NCBI GenBank assembly: GCA_016786615.1
Contig: JAEUVX010000011.1
Coordinates: 1 to 64,000, forward strand
From: Flavipsychrobacter sp.
GTDB lineage: Bacteria; Bacteroidota; Bacteroidia; Chitinophagales; Chitinophagaceae
Length of the DNA stretch: 64,000 nucleotides
Direction: 5' to 3'
Position 1 is the first letter of the stretch, and the number at the start of each line of letters is the position of its first letter. Of this stretch, positions 1 to 8,779 are shown piece after piece. A program made the position numbers and the translations under genes. The notes under the pieces are model-generated. The model had not been told where the DNA came from. It saw nothing but the letters and a program-made list of their open reading frames with translations, and made no database searches.

Positions 1-1
1 A

Positions 2-151
2 GGTCTTACATCAACAGCTGCAAACCTGTTGACAAACTGTAACAACGGTGGCAACCAAACATTCAGCGTAATGTATGAAGCTACCCCGGGTTTTGCTTAC
101 CCTGCAGGTACTTATACTGTAGATGTAGTTTACACTGCTACTCAACTGTAA
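2..151 (+). CDS. C-terminal end of a secreted beta-sandwich (pilin-like) protein, partial
   Basis: The reading frame is open from the window edge to a TAA at 149-151, giving about 49 residues. The tail ends in alternating hydrophobic residues (AGTYTVDVVYTATQL), the typical last strands of an exported beta-sandwich such as DUF4402 or alternative chaperone-usher pilin subunits. It lies directly upstream of a large usher-like gene, with a terminator in between, which fits a subunit and its export platform. The family call is inference: most of the gene is outside the window. Confidence 0.6.
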   Translation, partial: GLTSTAANLLTNCNNGGNQTFSVMYEATPGFAYPAGTYTVDVVYTATQL

Positions 152-172
152 TTAAAAAAACATTCACAATAC

Positions 173-196
173 AAAAGAGCCTACGGGCTCTTTTTT
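173..196 (+). terminator. Rho-independent terminator
   Basis: GAGCC/GGCTC stem with flanking A and T runs, 20 bp after the stop of the partial gene. It separates that gene from the usher-like gene, so the latter probably has its own promoter or relies on read-through. Confidence 0.85.
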
Positions 197-338
197 GAGT
201 TTGTGTATGTAGAATAAGTACCCTGCAATCGTTTCAGGGTTTTTATGTATTTTGCCGCCAAAGGAGAATATTGATGTTGTTGGCTGCAGATACATAATAC
301 TGATATGCCCGAAGTATCACATGCACACAACAGTATAA

Positions 339-3110
339 ATGAGAGCGACCCATACATATTATTTACTTAAGGTATTCCTTGTACCTGTATTCATCGCTTT
401 CTTTACACCTTTCGCTTCTGCTCAATTAAGCAAAACCATATACAAAACGGTCGTAACAAATGACACGCTGGTAGCGATGGGTAACCGCGACTTCATGTTC
501 AACACAATCAATATTACTAACCTTACCAACGAGAAAATAAGCATTATAGTAAATGTGTATCCACCGGAAGGATGGGATATGGTAACACAAAAATTAGTAA
601 CAATAAGCCTTGAGGCAAATGGTAATACCAGCCTGCCAATAAGGTTGGTTCCTACAAAGTCAAAAACAGCTGCATGGCAAACCGTAAAAGTAGAATACCG
701 GTTGAATGATGGTATTGAGAAACTGACAGACACTTTCAGGGTACGGGTAAAAGAGTTTACAAAGTTTAAGGCCTCTCTTCCGCTTTCCAACTATGCACTG
801 GCAGGTTATGAGAAAAACATAAAATTCCCGGTACAGGTAAAAAATACAGGTAATACCCCCCAGAAATTCATCATCGTCTTCAGCAATGCTTTTTTGCAAC
901 TGGATTATAAAAAAGAGCTGACATTAGAACCAACTCAAGACAGCACTTTTTTAATCCCGATACATATTACAGACCGTCAATGGAATGCATTAAGAAGAGA
1001 GGATATTAAAGTGCAGGTAAGTGTTGAAAATGGTGAAACCATGAACCTTACACAGGTCATAACTCGAATAGGCAGCGTATTGAAAGACAATAGTTCCGCT
1101 TTTCTGGATATGCCGTTGCAGGTAGAGGTCGGTTCTACATTTCAGGGAGAAGATGATATACAATACTATGGAGCACTTCATGGCTCAGTTGATCTTACGA
1201 CACAGGATAAAATAGCACTCGACGTACGAAGCAAAACACTTACAAAAGGCCAATCAGTTGACAATAGCATTATTCGGGCTGAATATATAGGCTATAACTG
1301 GAGTGCATCTGCAGGCAACGTAAATGAACTGACAGACTTTTATATGGATGGCTATGGAGCTAAGCTCGGGCGTAGCTGGAATCAACGCGATAATATAGGT
1401 GTCTATGGTATGTTTAAAAGCCGTTCCGGAGATAGCAAACTCGGCGGCATTAATTACCTGTATGGCGGTATGCACCCTAACATAAAAGTAAACGGCAACC
1501 TTACAGCAAATTTCGATAATGATAGAAAACTCAACAGCTACCTGCTGAAACAAGGCGGAGAATGGAAAATAGGCGAAACGGGCAAACTGATAGTAAATGG
1601 AGGTATCGGTATGGAACAGAGCCTTGCCACATTAGTTGGGGGCGCTAAAAACTCACAATGGGGCACATCAATCGGCTACAATTTTCAACTTGAAAAAAAG
1701 CGATATGGTATTGTTTCAGCTATGTTACAAAATAGCAATTCATATCCGGGTATTTTTAAAGGACAAAGAATGCAAAACCACGATGCCCGGTTAATATTTG
1801 GCAAAACCTTCATCGGTGGCTTTTATGAAAGCAGCCTTCGTAAAGCAAATTTTTATCAGGATACTACATTATTTTCAGATGTATTCAATCTGAAAACCGA
1901 AACATACGGAGCAAGAACAGGCATTGGTTTCAACGGAACAAACATTGTATTGTCTGCAGCAAATCAGCTGCAGGTAAACAGTGATACCGGCACATACGCA
2001 CAATACCGGTTTCAATACCTTAATCTGAACATATCCGTACTTCTTATTAAACACCTTTTCTTAACTGTTAACACCTACTATGGGCAGGGTACTATTCCCG
2101 GACAGGAGGCTACTACCACTGTTACCATTAACAGCAATCAAGGCAGCCTCCAGTATCGCTGGATAGGGGCAACACTCCGCTATGATAACGGCCCGTATTA
2201 CTATCATGAGTATATTGCTTTCATTAAAAATCCTGATGAATATAAACGTACCGTAATTAGTCCTTACTTAGAACTTCCGTTATTCAAAAAATCCCTCAAT
2301 ATCAGGTCTCAATTAAATTATGCCAAAAGCCTTCCAGGTGGTATTGAAACATCAAATTTATTAAGCAACATAACTTATACCAACGTCAAACATGGTTTCG
2401 ACTTCAATATCATTGGTATCCTTCCGATAAAACAACTGGAGGCAACTCCATATGTAAGCGCATCATTACGCGTGCGGCTGCACACTCCATTTGTTGCGGT
2501 GCGCAAGTACTACAATATGAGAATGATATTGTTTAAAGATGCCAATAATGATGGTGAAATGAATCAAGGAGAAGAAGCCATTACAGGCCAAATGCTTGCT
2601 ATTAAAGGTAGCAGATTTATTACGGATGATAATGGAGCTATTTTATTTAAAAACGTTGAAAAAGGAGATTACAAAGTTGACTTCGGTTTTGCGAGTAAAA
2701 TAAGAGGGTGGGTACCAAATGCCGGTCCGGTACAAACCTTCAAACTTACTGGCAATAAAACTTATTTCATTCCGTATAAAGCAAGTAAGATACTTAATGG
2801 CCAGCTGAGACTGGAAATTGATGACAAATCAAATCTTACTTTCAAGTTGTCAAACATCAAAGTAACAGCAAAAATTGTAAGCCAGACAGATACCATTACA
2901 TACTCTACACTTACGCAGGAAAACGGTGAATTTTACTTCAACCTGCCAGGAGGCTTATATACAATAGAACTAAGCCCGTTAGCATTCGATGAGAACTTCA
3001 GGCCTACTACATTTACCCAACAAGCTGACCTGATAAATAATAATGAGAAGATGATTTATTTCGACATCAAACAACGTAAACGTACAATCAACATTAAGAA
3101 ACGTGATTAA
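339..3110 (+). CDS. Usher-like outer-membrane protein
   Basis: A 923-residue exported protein with a signal peptide ending near FASAQ (residues 25-29). Residues about 30-245 look like two periplasmic Ig-like (NEW3-like) domains. About 250-720 is a long run of amphipathic beta strands with the Gly/Tyr/Asn content of an outer-membrane barrel. About 725-800 is a small beta domain opening with FKDANNDGEMNQGEEA, a Ca-loop motif seen in SdrD-B-like domains and at the C-terminal end of many ushers (family knowledge). About 810-905 is a CNA-B/carboxypeptidase-regulatory-like domain. The order of Ig domains, barrel and C-terminal beta-sandwiches resembles alternative chaperone-usher platforms such as CooC/TcfC. 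The preceding gene encodes the end of a pilin-like sandwich. No chaperone gene is visible, and a plain outer-membrane porin/adhesin remains possible. Confidence 0.6.
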   Translation: MRATHTYYLLKVFLVPVFIAFFTPFASAQLSKTIYKTVVTNDTLVAMGNRDFMFNTINITNLTNEKISIIVNVYPPEGWDMVTQKLVTISLEANGNTSLPIRLVPTKSKTAAWQTVKVEYRLNDGIEKLTDTFRVRVKEFTKFKASLPLSNYALAGYEKNIKFPVQVKNTGNTPQKFIIVFSNAFLQLDYKKELTLEPTQDSTFLIPIHITDRQWNALRREDIKVQVSVENGETMNLTQVITRIGSVLKDNSSAFLDMPLQVEVGSTFQGEDDIQYYGALHGSVDLTTQDKIALDVRSKTLTKGQSVDNSIIRAEYIGYNWSASAGNVNELTDFYMDGYGAKLGRSWNQRDNIGVYGMFKSRSGDSKLGGINYLYGGMHPNIKVNGNLTANFDNDRKLNSYLLKQGGEWKIGETGKLIVNGGIGMEQSLATLVGGAKNSQWGTSIGYNFQLEKKRYGIVSAMLQNSNSYPGIFKGQRMQNHDARLIFGKTFIGGFYESSLRKANFYQDTTLFSDVFNLKTETYGARTGIGFNGTNIVLSAANQLQVNSDTGTYAQYRFQYLNLNISVLLIKHLFLTVNTYYGQGTIPGQEATTTVTINSNQGSLQYRWIGATLRYDNGPYYYHEYIAFIKNPDEYKRTVISPYLELPLFKKSLNIRSQLNYAKSLPGGIETSNLLSNITYTNVKHGFDFNIIGILPIKQLEATPYVSASLRVRLHTPFVAVRKYYNMRMILFKDANNDGEMNQGEEAITGQMLAIKGSRFITDDNGAILFKNVEKGDYKVDFGFASKIRGWVPNAGPVQTFKLTGNKTYFIPYKASKILNGQLRLEIDDKSNLTFKLSNIKVTAKIVSQTDTITYSTLTQENGEFYFNLPGGLYTIELSPLAFDENFRPTTFTQQADLINNNEKMIYFDIKQRKRTINIKKRD

Positions 3111-3262
3111 GTCTCATTTTCACTTCTTTACTTCCCTACCTGTTTGTTAATCACTTGTTAACCGCTTGTAAAAGCAGCGTTAACAAAGCACTGTTATTTG
3201 TCATCATACATGTGCTTATAGCATATTTGTATCATCAAACAAACAACAAAACTTCTTCTATT

Positions 3263-3535
3263 ATGAACACTCAGGAAAAAAAGATTGCCGCATTTGCACG
3301 TATGGCTCAACTGGTTGTAAAAAAGCAAGTAAGGGAACGTGCTCTCAATTCATACGACTATCTTGGAAGTATGATAAACAACATGCAACACATCAATACC
3401 ACTTTGATGACGACTGCTATACACGTAATCAAAAAAATGAAAGACGATAATAAGGACGAAAATCTGGAATATATCACAAACGAGTTTCGTAAAATCATTC
3501 ATGCTTCTGTAGAACAATACACACAGAAAGCCTAA
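3263..3535 (+). CDS. Small helical protein of unknown function (90 aa)
   Basis: Start chosen at the ATG at 3263 (MNTQEKKIAAFARMAQ). The frame is open further upstream to 3155, but that extension is hydrophobic, biased and lies where the promoter should be. The product is highly charged, predicted mostly helical, with no signal peptide and no motif I recognise. It converges on nusG and shares a bidirectional terminator with it. Probably a real cytoplasmic protein restricted to related bacteria; function unknown. Confidence 0.6.
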   Translation: MNTQEKKIAAFARMAQLVVKKQVRERALNSYDYLGSMINNMQHINTTLMTTAIHVIKKMKDDNKDENLEYITNEFRKIIHASVEQYTQKA

Positions 3536-3556
3536 CTGATTATCTATAAAAAAGAA

Positions 3557-3584
3557 ATAGCCCCGAAGTTTCGGGGCTATTTTA
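3557..3584. terminator. Bidirectional terminator between the 90-aa gene and nusG
   Basis: Perfect 10-bp stem ATAGCCCCGA/TCGGGGCTAT with a 4-nt loop, A-rich before and T-rich after. It ends nusG transcription on the minus strand, so rplK does not follow nusG here. Confidence 0.9.
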
Positions 3585-3600
3585 TTATCAGGGAAACTGA

Positions 3601-4164
3601 TTAAGCTATTTTTTCTACCTGCATGTAGTTCAATTCTACCGGCGTAGCACGTCCGAAGATTTTTACAACTACTTTCAGTTTTTTCTTCTCTTCGTTTACC
3701 TCTTCGATAGTACCGTTAAAATCATTGAACGGACCATCTGTAATACGTACGGTTTCGCCAACGATATATGGCTCTGCATACCCGATACCTTGTTCACTAA
3801 CCTCATCCATTTTACCGAACATCTTATTCACTTCGCTTTTGCGCAGAGATGTAGGATGGTCTTTACCGAGGAAGTGAATGACACCAGATACATTTTTGAT
3901 AGTCTGTATCATATCGTCCGTCAGTTTACCATCTGCTGCTTCCAGCATCAGGTAACCCGGGTACAGTATTTTTTCGCGCAATACTTTTTTACCGGCTTGT
4001 ACTTTGAATACTTTTTCAACAGGACACAATACCTGATGAATAGCTGCACCCCAGCCATTAATCTTAACCTCTTTATCTACGTATTCTTTGGCTTTTTTCT
4101 CTTTGCCGCTGATAACACGCAGTACATACCACTTCGATTCCTGTGTTGTAGTAACTTCAGCCAT
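3601..4164 (-). CDS. nusG: Transcription termination/antitermination factor NusG
   Basis: 187 residues. The NGN domain (about 10-115) has [18 protein letters not shown] and the LYPGYLML motif that binds RNA polymerase. The KOW domain (about 135-185) has [20 protein letters not shown]. NusG stimulates elongation and links RNA polymerase with Rho or the ribosome. It follows secE by 12 nt, the standard secE-nusG pair. Unusually it is followed by a terminator and an opposing gene instead of rplK-rplA. Confidence 0.97.
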   Translation of the reverse strand: MAEVTTTQESKWYVLRVISGKEKKAKEYVDKEVKINGWGAAIHQVLCPVEKVFKVQAGKKVLREKILYPGYLMLEAADGKLTDDMIQTIKNVSGVIHFLGKDHPTSLRKSEVNKMFGKMDEVSEQGIGYAEPYIVGETVRITDGPFNDFNGTIEEVNEEKKKLKVVVKIFGRATPVELNYMQVEKIA

Positions 4165-4176
4165 GTTTACTTTGCT

Positions 4177-4374
4177 TTACTTACCTAAAATACCATACAG
4201 TATGGTCAATACTCGTTCAGAAACGAAATCCATACCGAAGATGATGATTGTGGTGATGATAAGCCCCACCAATACAATAATGGTTGTTTGTTGCAGCTCA
4301 TCCCACGAAGGCCAGCTCACTTTGTGAACCAACTCATCATAAGCTTCCTGGATATATGTGCCAAACTTGCTCAT
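4177..4374 (-). CDS. secE: Preprotein translocase subunit SecE
   Basis: 65 residues: a short amphipathic helix (YIQEAYDELVHKVSWPSWDE, with the family V-x-WPS/T motif) followed by one membrane span at about residues 29-50. SecE clamps the two halves of SecY in the inner-membrane channel. Co-transcribed with nusG, and 59 nt downstream of tRNA-Trp. Confidence 0.95.
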   Translation of the reverse strand: MSKFGTYIQEAYDELVHKVSWPSWDELQQTTIIVLVGLIITTIIIFGMDFVSERVLTILYGILGK

Positions 4375-4433
4375 AGAATTTAGTTAGCTGACCAGCCGGA
4401 GCGCTAACAATGCTGTCAGCTGATCAATGTTAG

Positions 4434-4504
4434 CACGGGCACGCGGATTCGAACCACGATCTAAGGTTTTGGAGACCTCTATTCTACCGTTGAACTATGC
4501 CCGT
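4434..4504 (-). tRNA. tRNA-Trp (CCA anticodon)
   Basis: Full cloverleaf of 71 nt on the minus strand: acceptor ACGGGCA/TGCCCGT, anticodon loop CTCCAAA, T-loop GGTTCGAATCC. No CCA is encoded at the 3' end. Upstream of secE, as expected for Bacteroidota. Its 5' end abuts the T-run of the terminator of the aminotransferase gene. Confidence 0.95.
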
Positions 4505-4529
4505 AAAAAAAAGCCCCCTCATCAGGGGC
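4505..4529 (-). terminator. Terminator of the aminotransferase gene
   Basis: On the minus strand GCCCC-TGATGAG-GGGGC followed by eight T. The T-run touches the first base of tRNA-Trp, so tRNA-Trp must arise either by read-through and processing or from a promoter inside this region. Confidence 0.75.
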
Positions 4530-4598
4530 GAATGCAAAAGTAAGGAAATTCCTTTCAATTTTCCCAAAAAAATAATCCCGCAGGCTACATATTTGATA

Positions 4599-5678
4599 TT
4601 AAGAATTGTAAAACTTAGTAATACAATCTACGAAAATGGCAACATCTGTTGCCGTATTATAATAATGGGTACTTATTCTCAATAACCCATTTCGTTGCGT
4701 AACTATAATATTATGTTGCTTCAGCCATTCCCCTAAACCATTTTCATCTTTCAGAAGCACAAATGCAGCTCTGTTCTCCATTGTCAGCTTGCCTATTGGC
4801 AATACCGGTAGTTGGGCAATTCCATCCAGTAACTGTTGCATTAGCCCCGTATTACTGGTTGTGATGTTGGCAACACCCAATTCCTGCTTGTGGTTGATGG
4901 CAGCATTCAACACTGTTAATCCGTACATATTCGGGTGTCCCGGCTCATAGCTAAGTATAGATGGCCTGTATTGCATACTCCCATCAATCATACGGTAACT
5001 ATTATTCCCCCCAACAACCGGCGGATATTTTTGCAGAAACTCTTTTTTAATGCTCAGCACACCTGTACCAAAACCCGCGTTCATCCATTTATAATTACTG
5101 GCAGCAAATACATCTATGTGCAACACAGACAGGTCTATGGGCTGTGCCCCCATACTTTGTGTGGCATCTACCAAAAACAATACCCCATTCGCCTTACACA
5201 AATCACCTATGCGTTTAATATCCAGTAAATAGCCCGATGTCCATTGCACATGGCTGATGGCCACAACGTCTACCCTACGGCTTGTAATAGCACTCTCTAT
5301 AGCTTCAACATCTATGTTGAATCCATCAGGTGCATCTACCCATGTAATGTCAAACCCATTAATACGGAATGGCTCCAGCAATGATGGATAATCATGCTTG
5401 TACAACAATACTTTTTCATCTCCCTTCAGCGATTGCACTACCGCATTCATAGCCCATGAAAAATTGGGTATCATGGCTACCTCGTCTGCAGGCGCTTTGA
5501 GGAATGCTGCTATTGCTTCGCGTGTTGGTGTTTCTTCCTCAAAACGCCAATGCTCTGCACGGGTACTGCTATTTGTTTCCAGCGCTTTGTATAGTTCTGT
5601 TGCTGCTGCTATTGTTGCTGCAGGCACAAGACCGCAGGCCGCAGTGTTGAGGTATATTGTTTGTGTATTTGTTGACAT
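4599..5678 (-). CDS. Class V aminotransferase-fold PLP enzyme
   Basis: About 359 residues from the ATG at 5678 (MSTNTQTIYLNTAACGL); a longer frame begins at 5699. Fold-type I PLP enzyme: the cofactor-binding Asp is in VDATQSMG, and the Schiff-base Lys is in ASNYKWMNAGFGTG. The YLNTAA start is typical of cysteine desulfurase/isopenicillin-N-epimerase-like members. The substrate cannot be read: there is no obvious Cys-rich loop of a true IscS/SufS. It sits between tuf and tRNA-Trp, a place normally without a gene, and carries terminators at both sides, so it is an independent unit. Confidence 0.85.
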   Translation of the reverse strand: MSTNTQTIYLNTAACGLVPAATIAAATELYKALETNSSTRAEHWRFEEETPTREAIAAFLKAPADEVAMIPNFSWAMNAVVQSLKGDEKVLLYKHDYPSLLEPFRINGFDITWVDAPDGFNIDVEAIESAITSRRVDVVAISHVQWTSGYLLDIKRIGDLCKANGVLFLVDATQSMGAQPIDLSVLHIDVFAASNYKWMNAGFGTGVLSIKKEFLQKYPPVVGGNNSYRMIDGSMQYRPSILSYEPGHPNMYGLTVLNAAINHKQELGVANITTSNTGLMQQLLDGIAQLPVLPIGKLTMENRAAFVLLKDENGLGEWLKQHNIIVTQRNGLLRISTHYYNTATDVAIFVDCITKFYNS

Positions 5679-5720
5679 AATTTTCGAGACTACAGACAAA
5701 TATCGAACATTATAAAATCA

Positions 5721-5749
5721 AAACAGCCCCGGGATATCCGAGGCTGTTT
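5721..5749 (-). terminator. Terminator of tuf
   Basis: AAACAGCC/GGCTGTTT stem extended by a CGG/CCG inner stem, 35 nt after the tuf stop. Separates tuf from the aminotransferase gene. Confidence 0.8.
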
Positions 5750-5784
5750 ATTATTTAATCAAACAGTATTGCTACTGTAGGATA

Positions 5785-6972
5785 TTACTTGATGATTTCA
5801 GTTACCTGACCTGCACCAACTGTACGGCCACCTTCGCGAATCGCGAATTTCAGACCTTTTTCCATCGCTATTGGAGCGATCAGTTGTACGTGCATGTTTA
5901 CGTTATCACCAGGCATTACCATTTCTACGCCGTCAGGAAGTTTACACTCACCTGTAACGTCTGTAGTACGGAAATAGAACTGAGGACGGTATTTGTTGAA
6001 GAATGGAGTGTGACGACCACCTTCTTCTTTGCTCAATACGTAAACTTCACCTTTGAATTCAGTGTGCGGAGTGATGCTCTTAGGAGCGCAGATAACCATA
6101 CCACGACGGATATCTTTTTTCTCAATACCGCGGAGCAGCAAACCTGCGTTGTCACCTGCCTGACCTTGATCCAACAGTTTTTTGAACATCTCAACACCAG
6201 TACAAGTAGATGTCAGCGGAGAGTCGTTGAAACCAACGATTTCTACGTTTTCACCAACTTTAATGATACCACGCTCGATACGACCTGTAGCAACGGTACC
6301 ACGACCTGTGATCGTAAATACGTCTTCTACAGACATCAGGAACGCTTGGTCTACCGGACGAGGAGGCAGTGGAATGTATTCGTCAACTGCTGCCATCAGT
6401 TCATCAACTGCAGCAACCCATTTGTCTTCACCAGCCAGTGCACCTGTAGCAGAACCTTTGATGATTGGTGTGTTATCACCATCATATTCGTATTTGCTCA
6501 GCAGTTCACGGATTTCCATTTCAACCAGGTCAAGGATTTCAGCATCATCAACCAAATCTACTTTGTTCATGAACACAACGATACGAGGAACGCCTACCTG
6601 ACGAGCCAACAAGATGTGTTCTTTAGTTTGTGGCATCGGACCATCTGTAGCAGCAACCACCAAGATAGCACCGTCCATCTGAGCCGCACCAGTAATCATG
6701 TTTTTCACATAGTCAGCGTGACCTGGACAGTCAACGTGCGCATAGTGACGATTAGTAGTTTCGTACTCTACGTGAGCGGTATTGATCGTGATACCACGCT
6801 CTTTTTCTTCAGGAGCAGCATCAATCTCATCATAACCCCTTTTTTCCGCCAAACCTTTGTTTGCCAGGATGGTAGTTATAGCCGCAGTCAATGTAGTCTT
6901 ACCATGGTCCACGTGGCCAATGGTACCGATGTTTACGTGGGGTTTCTCCCGCTTAAAGGTCTCTTTTGCCAT
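5785..6972 (-). CDS. tuf: Translation elongation factor Tu
   Basis: 395 residues, full length. G1 [10 protein letters not shown]3 DCPGHADY, G4 NKVD, then domain II and domain III ending in [18 protein letters not shown]-Tu delivers aminoacyl-tRNA to the ribosome. It follows a four-tRNA array and precedes tRNA-Trp-secE-nusG on the same strand, but a membrane-protein gene is inserted upstream and an aminotransferase downstream. A promoter box lies at 7021-7028. Domain III is useful for comparison with the gene at 28278-28601. Confidence 0.99.
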   Translation of the reverse strand: MAKETFKREKPHVNIGTIGHVDHGKTTLTAAITTILANKGLAEKRGYDEIDAAPEEKERGITINTAHVEYETTNRHYAHVDCPGHADYVKNMITGAAQMDGAILVVAATDGPMPQTKEHILLARQVGVPRIVVFMNKVDLVDDAEILDLVEMEIRELLSKYEYDGDNTPIIKGSATGALAGEDKWVAAVDELMAAVDEYIPLPPRPVDQAFLMSVEDVFTITGRGTVATGRIERGIIKVGENVEIVGFNDSPLTSTCTGVEMFKKLLDQGQAGDNAGLLLRGIEKKDIRRGMVICAPKSITPHTEFKGEVYVLSKEEGGRHTPFFNKYRPQFYFRTTDVTGECKLPDGVEMVMPGDNVNMHVQLIAPIAMEKGLKFAIREGGRTVGAGQVTEIIK

Positions 6973-7020
6973 TGTTATTGTTGTTTAAAAATTTGAATAT
7001 TTCTTTTTCTAAAAAGTGTG

Positions 7021-7028
7021 CAAATATA
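7021..7028 (-). promoter_or_regulatory. tuf promoter -7 box
   Basis: TATATTTG on the minus strand, an exact TAnnTTTG match, predicting a leader of about 40 nt before the tuf ATG. It gives tuf its own promoter, downstream of the membrane-protein gene. Confidence 0.7.
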
Positions 7029-7051
7029 AGTTATTTTTGATTCAAATAAAT

Positions 7052-8077
7052 TTATTTTTCTGCTGTCATATATTGTTTTTTCAATTCGTTCGCAGAAACC
7101 GCTACCCACAAGCACAAAGCAGGCATAGAAATATAGAACATCCGTTCCAAAGATCCTGACAAAAGCATCTGCAACATTACCGATAACATAAACCACAAGA
7201 ACAGATAATCCTTCTGTTTCCACCAAGTTTTAAAATACCCCGGAACGTATAAATATGCGAGTAGCGGGATAAGCGTCCAGACAAATAAGTTTGAAAACAT
7301 CTTGTAAAAACCTGTAAAACTCAATAATGATTTAATATAAACCGGTATCCTGTAAATATGAGACAAGTCTGCCTTTAGCCCGCTGAAATGCATTGCCGGC
7401 GCATATAATTCATAGATATACCTATAGCTGAATACAAGCGCACCTGATAATGCTAAGTAAACCAACTGTTTACCTTTATTGATATGGCCGTAGAAAAAAA
7501 TCAGGGGTGCAATAAAAATGAACGATTCTTTAGCAAATGGGCCGACAAATATTGCGGCAATCAACATTGGTGTATTGCGTTCTTTTATTCCCAATAACGA
7601 CATAGCAACTACCACACAAAACAATGAATCTACCAACGGAAGTGCAGCGAGATAAGAAGTGTACCTGCACGTAAGCATCACCAAAACACCGAGTAAGGCT
7701 ACAACAGGCGCTAACCCATATGCTTTACAATAGCGATAAATAAGCACTCCAAAATAGCTCATCAGCATACTATTGACAATAAAAAAGCTGAAAGGCAAGC
7801 CAAAATCACCTTTGAAATATGTTGGCGCCAGCTTTACAAATATTGCACCGAATACTTTATTCAGCAGTGCGGCTGTAAACGGTATAATTACCCTGAAACG
7901 CCTTACCGGGCTTTGCTCAAAGTTAAAATCAGCTATACCAAGGTATGAATAACAATCTGTAGCCTGAGACAAATCGAACGCAAATAATATTGCTATTGCC
8001 GGCCCGGTTATTACTGCCAAACAAAACAGAAATACCAGATTATACTCCCGAAAAATATAATTGCGAAGTGCTTGCAT
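7052..8077 (-). CDS. Polytopic membrane protein of unknown function
   Basis: 341 residues from the ATG at 8077 (MQALRNYIFREYNLVF). The frame stays open to 8191 but that part lies inside tRNA-Thr, so it is not coding. About eight to ten hydrophobic spans. An early periplasmic-looking loop reads QATDCYSYLGIADFNFEQSP, the kind of Asp-containing first loop found in GT-C-type glycosyltransferases and polymerases; the C-terminus ends in hydrophilic NELKKQYMTAEK. It sits 57 nt after tRNA-Thr and before tuf on the same strand, inside a locus that is normally uninterrupted. No family assignment is secure. Confidence 0.75.
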   Translation of the reverse strand: MQALRNYIFREYNLVFLFCLAVITGPAIAILFAFDLSQATDCYSYLGIADFNFEQSPVRRFRVIIPFTAALLNKVFGAIFVKLAPTYFKGDFGLPFSFFIVNSMLMSYFGVLIYRYCKAYGLAPVVALLGVLVMLTCRYTSYLAALPLVDSLFCVVVAMSLLGIKERNTPMLIAAIFVGPFAKESFIFIAPLIFFYGHINKGKQLVYLALSGALVFSYRYIYELYAPAMHFSGLKADLSHIYRIPVYIKSLLSFTGFYKMFSNLFVWTLIPLLAYLYVPGYFKTWWKQKDYLFLWFMLSVMLQMLLSGSLERMFYISMPALCLWVAVSANELKKQYMTAEK

Positions 8078-8133
8078 TAGCAGCAAACATATTAAAAACA
8101 ATAAAGGAAACGTAAAAATTGAAAAACGGAGAG

Positions 8134-8205
<72 letters not shown>

Positions 8206-8234
8206 TGCAATCATTTCAAAGATGCTAGAAAGAG

Positions 8235-8307
8235 AGCGGGAGACGAGATTCGAACCCGCGACCTACAGTTTGGAAGACTGTCGCTCTACCAGCTGAGCTA
8301 CTCCCGC
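8235..8307 (-). tRNA. tRNA-Gly (TCC anticodon)
   Basis: 73-nt cloverleaf: acceptor GCGGGAG/CTCCCGC, anticodon stem ACAGT/ACTGT around CTTCCAA, T-arm GCGGGTTCGAATCTCGT. CCA not encoded. Confidence 0.95.
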
Positions 8308-8384
8308 AAATACAATCAGCCAACAGTACGCAATTCAAATTTAAAGGTATCCCTAAAAATGAGTGCATACTGTTAAACTAAATG

Positions 8385-8467
8385 TGGGCAGAGAAGGATT
8401 CGAACCTCCGTACTCGTGAGAGAACAGATTTACAGTCTGTCGCCTTTAGCCACTCGGCCATCTGCCC
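8385..8467 (-). tRNA. tRNA-Tyr (GTA anticodon)
   Basis: 83-nt class II tRNA with a long variable arm (TCTCACGAGTACGGA region), acceptor GGGCAGA/TCTGCCC, anticodon loop CTGTAAA. Confidence 0.95.
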
Positions 8468-8490
8468 GTGTACAAAATAAAATAAAAAAG

Positions 8491-8563
8491 AGCCGCTTGC
8501 CGGAATCGAACCAGCGACCTACTGATTACAAATCAGTTGCTCTACCATCTGAGCTAAAGCGGC
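8491..8563 (-). tRNA. tRNA-Thr (TGT anticodon)
   Basis: 73-nt cloverleaf: acceptor GCCGCTT/AAGCGGC, anticodon stem ACTGA/TCAGT around TTTGTAA. First tRNA of the array, next to the promoter box at 8621-8628. Confidence 0.95.
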
Positions 8564-8620
8564 TTCTAAATATTATTTAATCAGTAACTTTCAAAGAACT
8601 GCCGATGCAAATCGGGATTG

Positions 8621-8628
8621 CAAAAGTA
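8621..8628 (-). promoter_or_regulatory. Promoter -7 box of the tRNA array
   Basis: TACTTTTG on the minus strand (CAAAAGTA on the plus), exact TAnnTTTG match, with TTG-rich sequence about 20 nt further upstream. Predicts a leader of roughly 50 nt before the first tRNA. Confidence 0.7.
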
Positions 8629-8779
8629 TATAACAAATTGATTTTTGCAAATTTTTTTTACCTAATTCAACACATGATTATTGATGTAATAAATAGTGGG
8701 GGCTGAAAACAAACCTGAGGCTGCATTATTTGTGCTTAAAATCACTGCCAATACTGACTTATTCAAATAATCTGGATTG

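Noticed and set aside
3155-3262. N-terminal extension of the 90-residue gene
   Set aside because: Hydrophobic, cysteine-bearing run with no ribosome site; it covers the place for a promoter, and the ATG at 3263 starts a normal soluble protein.
5884-6996. Long open frame antisense to tuf (about 370 codons)
   Set aside because: It runs opposite a full-length EF-Tu gene, has no own signal or domain, and its length follows from the codon bias of tuf.
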